Source: Scilla litardierei
Taxonomy: Eukaryota > Streptophyta > Magnoliopsida > Asparagales > Asparagaceae
Direction: 5' to 3'
Assembly: GCA_030789695.1 (NCBI GenBank)
Contig: CM061135.1
Coordinates: forward strand, 106,897,262 to 106,961,261
Length of the DNA stretch: 64,000 nt
Made by a program: the position numbers and the translations under genes. This document shows positions 54,036 through 64,000 of this stretch, one piece after another (position 1 is the first letter of the stretch; each line of letters starts with the position of its first letter). Under the pieces are notes generated by a model that had not been told where the DNA came from, ran no database searches, and saw only the letters and a list, made by a program, of their open reading frames with translations.

Positions 54036-56817
54036 ATAGTGAAAAACGACCGATCAAATTGATGAGTATTAAGTCTGTTATCCTACAGTAATGCTAAGGA
54101 TCTCGGGAATGAACATCTTATTTACTCAACGCGTAATCCCACCGAGAAAAACGAGTAATCCTAAGTATTTTAGGCTCAGCTGAAAAGAGGCAATTTACTC
54201 TCTCCACACGACAAGGAAACTGAACCGTTTTGCGCCTTGAATTACTCTCCGTCAAAGACTCGAAAAATTATTTATTTTCCAGCGCAACAAAAACAATCAA
54301 ATTGTTTCTATTGTGCGTGCGGGTTAATTGGTTTCACTATAAGCCCTTGTGTGTAATGTGGAGTCCTCAGATGTGAGACCGTGTGTGTACAGCGGATGGA
54401 TATTGATTAACACTATGACTTTTAACCACCTCACACGACGCGCACGACGGCTGATTGATATCAGCCCTTTGTTGCGTTTATTAACGTCATGGCTTGGTAA
54501 CGGCTATTTATTACAAATGTATTTTACAAATCACGTGACCAAATTTAATAATTTTAGTACCGATGGAAATATCTCAATTATACCTACTACATGAGACCAA
54601 TATTGGATATTTTTCGAGCAAATTTAAAATATTTACAATATTACAAGAAATACTAAATACTTAAAAATTAAAAAAAATTAACATTATAGAATAATATTAT
54701 TTATAGTTTTCTTTCATGCAGAAATAATGTATTAGATTAACCCATTTTAATGATAAATATTTTTCATTAGTAAAGCTTAAACAAAGAGAAAATAGGATTT
54801 GAAGATGGTGGGTTGGAGTTGCACATCCTCAACAATAGCATCTTTTAGAGATATTCCATTTTGAAGGGGGGTTTTTAGAGATTTGTGGTGGAGTTGCTAT
54901 ATGGAATTGGAGCAATCAAAATGAAGCGTATAATAAGTCCTTGATCCTACAGTAATGCAATGGATCTCGGGAATCAACAATTATTTACTCAACGCGCAAA
55001 CCGCGGAATACCAACGCGAAAATCGCGTAATCCCAATTATTTTAGCATCTGGATCAAAATAGGTTAATTGCTCTCCGCGCATAATAATGAAACTCAACGA
55101 TTTTTCACCTTGATCTACATTGATGCTAATAGGAAAATTACTCCCAACAATACTACTCTCCACTATGATTTTTTAATACATTTTATTCGACACGCACCCC
55201 GGGCTAAATAATACAGAAGAGAGAAACTATTATAATTGATACTCGCGCAAAACGCATGGAAAATGGGAATTGCTCAATGCGCATAACGCAGATGGGTCAA
55301 TGAGGATGTGACTGCTGCAATACCATATTAACTGTGTGGCTACATCGAAGACCCCGTCAAGCTACAGAAGGGTGCTCGTGAATAAGAAAATACTGCTCCT
55401 GAATCTACAGCTGATTGATACCAGACATATGATTTTCCCAAGAATGTATGACCAGTGGCAAGTGAGCTGGCAAAATTTATATTTTGGCCGTTGTGCGCGG
55501 TGAGCAAATTTTTAATGGTTTAAAAATTTGCTCAAAGCGCACAACAAGTATCGCCAGATGTTCACTTTGACCCAGTGTGCGCGTTCAGCAAATTTGTTAT
55601 GGCTAACATAATTGCGCAAAGCGCACAACATGCAGAATTATGCCGGTTGTGCACGTTACGCAAAAGTTGCGTCGATGACAAATTTGCTCAACGCCCCCAC
55701 GGGAATAAATTTGCCCGTTTTGCGCTTTGAGCATATTTGTGAGATGCTATAATTTTACTCCCACTACGCGCCACAACAGTTAATCAATCAAATTCCAAAT
55801 TTCATCATATTTAAACTGTTAAACACGCACAACCAACAGAATTATGCCCGTTGTGCGCATTTAGCTAAAGTCATGACAAATTTGCTCAACGCCCCCACGG
55901 GAATAAATTTGACCGTTTTGCGCTTTGAGCATATTTGTGAGATGCTATAATTTTTATTCCACCTCGCACCAGCGTAATGAATCAATCACATTCCAAATTT
56001 CATCATACTTAAACGCGCACAACCAGCAGAATTATGCCCGTTGTGCGCGTTTAGCTAAAGTTTAAATTAAGTCTCATACATATTCTAGTTGATGTTATTT
56101 TGAAAATGACCCAGCCATTCAAATATATTGATGTACATACTGATACAGATCCAAACTGATTCATTAGCCTATGCTCTTACAAACTGAAACATGTGATTGT
56201 CGGTGTGATCTGCGTGCTTCCCCGTCAACTTCCGCGAGTTCATCGGGCGACCATCTTCGTTCCGTTTATTACCGTCGTTGCTAATTTTCTACCACCATCG
56301 GCTGGATATGAGTGTAGACATAGCATGCGTCGGTGTAACCTGCAGTCGGGTATGTAGCCGTTTTAAAGACACCGAGGAACTCCGATTCACATGAGGCGTC
56401 GAACAACACCAAATGGTTGCATAACAAATAGAATGAGCTTTTTATCTTCGCGATCGGAAAGGACAGGAGGGAGTGTTTGTGTGTCATAGACGAGGTATAG
56501 TGAAATGATGAAGGATTTAATGGTTTGGATGGAGTTTATAAAGAGGAGATGGATATGGAGTGTATAGTCGAGGAGTGGAAGGCGAAATGCTCACATATGG
56601 AAGGCATTCATCGGGCATGCATGTTTATAAATGGACGATAGCCCTTCGTTGCGTTTATTACCACCATTGCGTAAGTTTCCAACATCAACCATTTAGCTTT
56701 ACGTGAAAAGATAACTGGTTGAATTCCATTGTCCATTTCTATCGTAAGCGTCAGGCATTAGGGATCGCTGTAGGATAACGGAGTATACTCATCAATTTGA
56801 ATGGTAAATTTCATACT

Positions 56818-57357
56818 AAATGGACCGTGAATGCCCTGGAGAAGCGTATGAAATCGGAGGACTACAAGCTGATGCTGTCGCCTCCCGAATATGCTCCTAT
56901 CCCTGGTCTGCGAAGAGATGAATGGCCCCCCTGGCCTTTGCGCCCTGGATGTCTACACTGGGTCACATAGGTTGTCGGTGCATGGCTACCGGCCCTCTGA
57001 GGCACAAGCACTCCCTCCTGTTCTTTTCGATCTCTTGTCTCGCAGCCAAAATTTGAAATCCCCAGGACGAAAGGGAAAATTATGATCTGCTTCATCCACA
57101 GTCAGATTTGCCCAATTTGGCTGCGAGCCAAGAGATCGAAAAGAATAGAAGGGAGTGCTTGTGCCTTAGAGAGATGGTAGCCATGCACCGCCAACCTAAT
57201 TGACCCAGAGCAGCCATCCAGGGCGCAAAAGCCCGGGGGGCCATTCTTCTCTTCGCAGACCAGGGAGAGAAGCATATTCGGGACGCGACTGCATCAGCCT
57301 GTAGTCCTCCGATTTCATACGCTTCTCCAGGGCATTCACGGCATTCACGGTCCATTT
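56818..57357. repeat. Foldback of unit junction 2/3
   Basis: Same arms and spacer as 53497-54035, one period downstream. Confidence 0.88.
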
Positions 57358-60138
57358 ATAGTGAAAAACGACCGATCAAATTGATGAGTATTAAGTCTGT
57401 TATCCTACAGTAATGCTAAGGATCTCGGGAATGAACATCTTATTTACTCAACGCGTAATCCCACCGAGAAAAACGAGTAATCCTAAGTATTTTAGGCTCA
57501 GCTGAAAAGAGGCAATTTACTCTCTCCACACGACAAGGAAACTGAACCGTTTTGCGCCTTGAATTACTCTCCGTCAAAGACTCGAAAAATTATTTATTTT
57601 CCAGCGCAACAAAAACAATCAAATTGTTTCTATTGTGCGTGCGGGTTAATTGGTTTCACTATAAGCCCTTGTGTGTAATGTGGAGTCCTCAGATGTGAGA
57701 CCGTGTGTGTACAGCGGATGGATATTGATTAACACTATGACCTTTAACCACCTCACACGACGCGCACGACGGCTGATTGATATCAGCCCTTTGTTGCGTT
57801 TATTAACGTCATGGCTTGGTAACGGCTATTTATTACAAATGTATTTTACAAATCACGTGACCAAATTTAATAATTTTAGTACCGATGGAAATATCTCAAT
57901 TATACCTACTACATGAGACCAATATTGGATATTTTTCAAGCAAATTTAAAATATTTACAATATTACAAGAAATACTAAATACTTAAAAATTAAAAAAAAT
58001 TAACATTATAGAATAATATTATTTATAGTTTTCTTTCATGCAGAAATAATGTATTAGATTAACCCATTTTAATGATAAATATTTTTCATTAGTAAAGCTT
58101 AAACAAAGAGAAAATAGGATTTGAAGACGGTGGGTTGGAGTTGCACATCCTCAACAATAGCATCTTTTAGAGATATTCCATTTTGAAGGGGGGTTTTTAG
58201 AGATTTGTGGTGGAGTTGCTATATGGAATTGGAGCAATCAAAATGAAGCGTATAATAAGTCCTTGATCCTACAGTAATGCAATGGATCTCGGGAATCAAC
58301 AATTATTTACTCAACGCGCAAACCGCGGAATACCAACGCGAAAATCGCGTAATCCCAATTATTTTAGCATCTGGATCAAAATAGGTTAATTGCTCTCCGC
58401 GCATAATAATGAAACTCAACGATTTTTCACCTTGATCTACATTGATGCTAATAGGAAAATTACTCCCAACAATACTACTCTCCACTATGATTTTTTAATA
58501 CATTTTATTCGACACGCACCCCGGGCTAAATAATACAGAAGAGAGAAACTATTATAATTGATACTCGCGCAAAACGCATGGAAAATGGGAATTGCTCAAT
58601 GCGCATAACGCAGATGGGTCAATGAGGATGTGACTGCTGCAGTACCATATTAACTGTGTGGCTACATCGAAGACCCCGTCAAGCTACAGAAGGGTGCTCG
58701 TGAATAAGAAAATACTGCTCCTGAATCTACAGCTGATTGATACCAGACATATGATTTTCCCAAGAATGTATGACCAGTGGCAAGTGAGCTGGCAAAATTT
58801 ATATTTTGGCCGTTGTGCGCGGTGAGCAAATTTTTAATGGTTTAAAAATTTGCTCAAAGCGCACAACAAGTATCGCCAGATGTTCACTTTGACCCAGTGT
58901 GCGCGTTCAGCAAATTTGTTATGGCTAACATAATTGCGCAAAGCGCACAACATGCAGATTTATGCCGGTTGTGCACGTTACGCAAAAGTTGCGTCGATGA
59001 CAAATTTGCTCAACGCCCCCACGGGAATAAATTTGCCCGTTTTGCGCTTTGAGCATATTTGTGAGATGCTATAATTTTACTCCCACTGCGCGCCACCGCA
59101 GTTAATCAATCAAATTCCAAATTTCATCATATTTAAACTGTTAAACACTCACAACCAGCAGAATTATGCCCGTTGTGCGCATTTAGCTAAAGTCATGACA
59201 AATTTGCTCAACGCCCCCACGGGAATAAATTTGACCGTTTTGCGCTTTGAGCATATTTGTGAGATGCTATAATTTTTATTCCACCTCGCACCAGCGTAAT
59301 GAATCAATCACATTCCAAATTTCATCATACTTAAACGCGCACAACCAGCAGAATTATGCCCGTTGTGCGCGTTTAGCTAAAGTTTAAATTAAGTCTCATA
59401 CATATTTTAGTTGATGTTATTTTGAAAATGACCCAGCCATTCAAATATATTGATGTACATACTGATACAGATCCAAACTAATTCATTAGCCTATGCTCTT
59501 ACAAACTGAAACATGTGATTGTCGGTGTGATCTGCGTGCTTCCCCGTCAACTTCCGCGAGTTCATCGGGCGACCATCTTCGTTCCGTTTATTACCGTCGT
59601 TGCCGATTTTCTGCCATCATCGGCTGGATATGAGTGTAGACATAGCATGCGTCGGTGTAACCTGCAGTCGGGTATGTAGCCGTTTCAAAGACACCGAGGA
59701 ACTTCGATTCACATGAGGCGTCGAACAACACCAAATGGTTGCATAACAAATAGAATGAGCTTTTTATCTTCGCGATCGGAAAGGACAGGAGGGAGTGTTT
59801 GTGTGTCATAGACGAGGTATAGTGAAATGTTGAAGAATTTAATGGTTTGGATGGAGTTTATAAAGAGGAGATGGATATGGAGTGTATAGTCGAGGAGTGG
59901 AAGGCGAAATGCTCACATATGGAAGGCATTCATCGGGCATGCATGTTTATAAATGGACGATAGCCCTTCGTTGTGTTTATTACCACCATTGCGTAAGTTT
60001 CCAACATCAACCATTTAGCTTTACGTGAAAAGATAACTGGTTGAATTCCATCGTCCATTTCTATCGTAAGCGTCAGGCATTTGGGCTCGCTGTAGGATAA
60101 CGGAGTATACTCATCAATTTGAATGGTAAATTTCATAC

Positions 60139-60679
60139 TAAATGGACCGTGAATGCCCTGGAGAAGCGTATGAAATCGGAGGACAACAAGCTGATGCTGT
60201 CGCCTCCCGAATATGCTCCTATCCCTGGTCTGCGAAGAGATGAATGGCCCCCCTGGCCTTTGCGCCCTGGATGTCTACACTGGGTCACATAGGTTGTCGG
60301 TGCATGGCTACCGGCCCTCTGAGGCACAAGCACTCCCTCCTGTTCTTTTCGATCTCTTGTCTCGCAGCTAAAATTTGAAATCCCCAGGACGAAAGGGAAA
60401 ATTATGATCTGCTTCATCCACAGTCAGATTTGCCTAATTTGGCTGCGAGCCAAGAGATCGAAAAGAACAGAAGGGAGTTCTTGTGCCTCAGAGAGACCGT
60501 AGCCGTGCACCGCCAACCTAATTGACCCAGAGCAGCCATCCAGGGCGTAAAGGCCCGGGGGGGCATTCTTCTCTTCGCAGACCAGGGAGAGAAGCATATT
60601 CGGGACGCGACTGTATCAGCCTATAGTCCTCCTATTTCATACGCTTCTCCAGGGCATTCACGGCATTCACGGTCCATTT
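60139..60679. repeat. Foldback of unit junction 3/4
   Basis: Same structure with a few more differences, for example GTAAAGGCCC for GCAAAGGCCC in the right arm. Confidence 0.88.
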
Positions 60680-63462
60680 ATAGTGAAAAACGACCGATCA
60701 AATTGATGAGTATTAAGTCTGTTATCCTACAGTAATGCTAAGGATCTCGGGAATGAACATCTTATTTACTCAACGCGTAATCCCACCGAGAAAAACGAGT
60801 AATCCTAAGTATTTTAGGCTCAGCTGAAAAAGAGGCAATTTACTCTCCCCACACGACAAGGATACCGAACCGTTTTGCGCCTTGAATTACTCTCCGTCAA
60901 AGACTCGAAAAATTATTTATTTTCCAGCGCAACAAAAACAATCAAATTGTTTCTGTTGTGCGTGCGGGTTAATTGGTTCCACTATAAGCCCTTGTGTGTA
61001 ATGTGGAGTCCTCAGATGTGAGACCGTGTGTGTACAGCGGATGGATATTGATTAACACTATGACTTTTAACCACCTCACACGACGCGCACGACGGCTGAT
61101 TGATATCAGCCCTTTGTTGCGTTTATTAACGTCATGGCTTGGTAACGGCTATTTATTACAAATGTATTTTACAAATCACGTGACCAAATTTAATAATTTT
61201 AGTACCGATGGAAATATCTCAATTATACCTACTACATGAGACCAATATTGGATATTTTTCGAGCAAATTTAAAATATTTACAGTATTACAAGAAATACTA
61301 AATACTTAAAAATTAAAAAAAATTAACATTATAGAATAATATTATTTATAGTTTTCTTTCATGCAGAAATAATGTATTAGATTAACCCATTTTAATGATA
61401 AATATTTTTCATTAGTAAAGCTTAAACAAATAGAAAATAGGATTTGAAGATGGTGGGTTGGAGTTGCACATCCTCAACAATAGCATCTTTTAGAGATATT
61501 CCATTTTGAAGGGGGGTTTTTAGAGATTTGTGGTGGAGATGCTATATGGAATTGGAGCAATCAAAATGAAGCGTACAATAAGTCCTTGATCCTACAGTAA
61601 TGCAATGGATCTCGGGAATCAACAATTATTTACTCAACGCGCAAACCGCGGAATACCAACGCGAAAATCACGTAATCCCAATTATTTTAGCATCTGGATC
61701 AAAATAGGTTAATTGCTCTCCGCGCATAACAATGAAACTCAACGATTTTTCACCTTGATCTACATTGATGCTAATAGGAAAATTAATCCCAACAATACTA
61801 CTCTCCACTATGATTTTTTAATACATTTTATTCGACACGCACCCCGGGCTAAATAATACCGAAGAGAGAAACTATTATAATTGATACTCGCGCAAAACGC
61901 ATGGAAAATGGGAATTGCTCAATGCGCACAACGTAGATGGGTCAATGAGGATGTGACTGATGCAGTACCATATTAACTGTGTGGCTACATCGAAGACCCC
62001 GTCAAGCTACAGAAGGGTGCTCGTGAATAAGAAAATACTGCTCCTGAATCTACAGCTGATTGATACCAGACATATGATTTTCCCAAGAATGTATGACCAG
62101 TGGCAAGTGAGCTGGCAAAATTTGTATTTTGGCCGTTGTGCGCGGTGAGCAAATTTTTAATGGTTTAAAAATTTGCTCAAAGCGCACAACAAGTATCGCC
62201 AGATGTTCACTTTGACCCAGTGTGCGCGTTCAGCAAATTTGTTATGGCTAACATAATTGCGCAAAGCGCACAACATGCAGAATTATGCCGGTTGTGCACG
62301 TTACGCAAAAGTTGCGTAGATGACAAATTTGCTCAACGCCCCCACGGGAATAAATTTGCCCGTTTTGCGCTTTGAGCATATTTGTGAGATGCTATAATTT
62401 TACTCCCACTACGCGCCACAACAGTTAATCAATCAAATTCCAAATTTCATCATATTTAAACTGTTAAACACGCACAACCAGCAGAATTATGCCCGTTGTG
62501 CGCATTTAGCTAAAGTCATGACAAATTTGCTCAACGCCCCCACGGGAATAAATTTGACCGTTTTGCGCTTTGAGCATATTTGTGAGATGCTATAATTTTT
62601 ATTCCACCTCGCACCAGCGCAATGAATCAATCACATTCCAAATTTCATCATACTTAAACGCGCACAACCAGCAAAATTATGCCCGTTGTGCGCGTTTAGC
62701 TAAAGTTTAAAATAAGTCTCATACATATTCTAGTTGATGTTATTTTGAAAATGACCCAGCCATTCAAATATATTGATGTACATACTGATACAGATCCAAA
62801 CTGATTCATTAGCCTATGCTCTTACAAACTGAAACATGTGATTGTCGGTGTGATCTGCGTGCTTCCCCGTCAACTTCCGCGAGTTCATCGGGCGACCATC
62901 TTCGTTCCGTTTATTACCGTCGTTGCTGATTTTCTACCATCATCGGCTGGATATGAGTGTAGACATAGCATGCGTCGGTGTAACCTGCAGTCGGGTATGT
63001 AGCCGTTTCAAAGACACCGAGGAACTCCGATTCACATGAGGCATCGAACAACACCAAATGGTTGCATAACAAATTGAATGAGCTTTTTATCTTTGCGATC
63101 GGAAAGGACAGGAGGGAGTGTTTGTGTGTCATAGACGAGGTATAGTGAAATGATGAAGGATTTAATGGTTTGGATGGAGTTTATAAAGAGGAGATGGATA
63201 TGGAGTGTATAGTCGAGGAGTGGAAGGCGAAATGCTCACATATGGAAGGCATTCATCGGGCATGCATGTTTATAAATGGACGATAGCCCTTCGTTGCGTT
63301 TATTACCACCATTGCGTAAGTTTCCAACATCAACCATTTAGCTTTACGTGAACAGATAACTGGTTGAATTCCATCGTCCATTTCTATCGTAAGCGTCAGG
63401 CATTAGGGCTCGCTGTAGGATAACGGAGTATACTCATCAATTTGAATGGTCAATTTCACACT

Positions 63463-64000
63463 AAATGGACCGTGAATGCCCTGGAGAAGCGTATGAAATC
63501 GGAGGACTACAAGCTGATGCTGTCGCCTCCCGAATATGCTCCTATCCCTGGTCTGCGAAGAGATGAATGGCCCCCCTGGCCTTTGCACCCTGGATGTCTG
63601 CACTGGGTCACATAGGTTGGCGGTGCATGGCTACCGGCCCTCTGAGGCACAAGCACTCCCTCCTGTTCTTTTCGATCTCTTGTCTCGCAGCCAAAATTGG
63701 AAATCCCCAGGACGAAAGGGAAAATAATGATCTGCTTCATCCACATTCATATTTGCCCAATTTGGCTGCGAGCCGAGAGATCGAAAAGAACAGAAGGGAG
63801 TGCTTGTGCCTCAGAGAGACGGTAGCCATGCACCGCTAACCTAATTGACCCAGAGCAGCCATCCAGGGTGCAAAGGCCCGGGGGGCCATTCTTCTCTTCG
63901 CAGACCAGTGAGAGAAGCATATTCGGGACGTGACTGCATCAGCCTGTAGTCCTCCGATTTCATACGCTTCGCCAGGGCATTTACGGCATTCACGGTCCAT
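63463..64000. repeat. Foldback of unit junction 4/5, cut by window end
   Basis: Left arm complete; the right arm runs to the last base of the window (GGTCCAT). Confidence 0.85.

Larger units (their letters stand above)
50485..64000 (+). repeat. 3.32-kb macrosatellite, four units and the start of a fifth, continues past the window
   Basis: The landmark GCCAAGAGATCG recurs at 50528, 53806, 57127, 60449 and (one base changed) 63772, giving periods of 3278, 3321, 3322 and 3323 bp. Units 2 and 3 look almost identical by eye; unit 1 is slightly shorter and more different. Each unit contains half a foldback at either end, a conserved 81-codon open stretch, an AT-rich block of about 270 bp, a degraded promoter, and a cluster of CGCG hairpins. 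No intact gene is seen in it. Confidence 0.95.

Overview
The window is repeat-rich nuclear DNA from a flowering plant, probably a eudicot. The evidence is FAR1-type MULE proteins, a chromovirus-like Ty3/gypsy element with about 2.5 kb LTRs, spliceosomal introns (GT..AG, about 70-110 bp), TATA promoters, a 187-bp satellite and fragments of plant gene families (DUF674, HSP70, LRR of F-box type). I cannot name the species. I found no rRNA or tRNA gene, CRISPR array or bacterial feature by reading.

Layout. 0-1.7 kb: 3' part of a FAR1/MULE transposase-like gene. 2-15 kb: a cluster of decayed gene cassettes on the minus strand. They share a CCAAT/TATA promoter, a short first exon and a 3' region, but their inner exons differ (one is HSP70, one looks DUF674-like). 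Gag-like coiled-coil pseudogenes (4.5-5.4 and 6.7-7.7 kb) and a degenerate tandem array (10.5-12.5 kb) are mixed in. 15.2-16.0 kb: an orphan gene with a TATA box and one nonsense codon. 16.35-18.6 kb: twelve 187-bp satellite monomers of constant length. 18.6-19.3 kb: an LTR-like remnant. 20.0 kb: a foldback MITE. 20.6-21.5 kb: a third gag-like locus. 22.3-32.1 kb: a complete, young Ty3/gypsy element (5-bp target duplication, LTRs about 1% different) with three nonsense codons. 32.3-41.4 kb: three related genes that join a FAR1-type zinc-cluster DNA-binding domain to an OTU-type cysteine protease. One still carries a catalytically damaged MULE transposase core; the other two have lost that core. 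42-64 kb: about seven copies of a roughly 3.3-kb tandem repeat, diverged on the left and nearly identical on the right, running off the window end. Each recent unit holds a foldback with arms of about 240 bp.

The common thread is a short CpG-rich motif, TTGCTCAACGCGCACAACGG or its complement. It occurs several dozen times on both strands, often as facing pairs that would fold into hairpins. It brackets the left-hand cassettes, each of the three OTU genes and the modules inside the 3.3-kb repeat, and the gypsy element landed inside one hairpin. My working model (inference) is a family of gene-capturing transposable elements whose ends carry this hairpin. The FAR1-OTU proteins would be its helpers or its domesticated descendants, and the 3.3-kb macrosatellite an amplified member.
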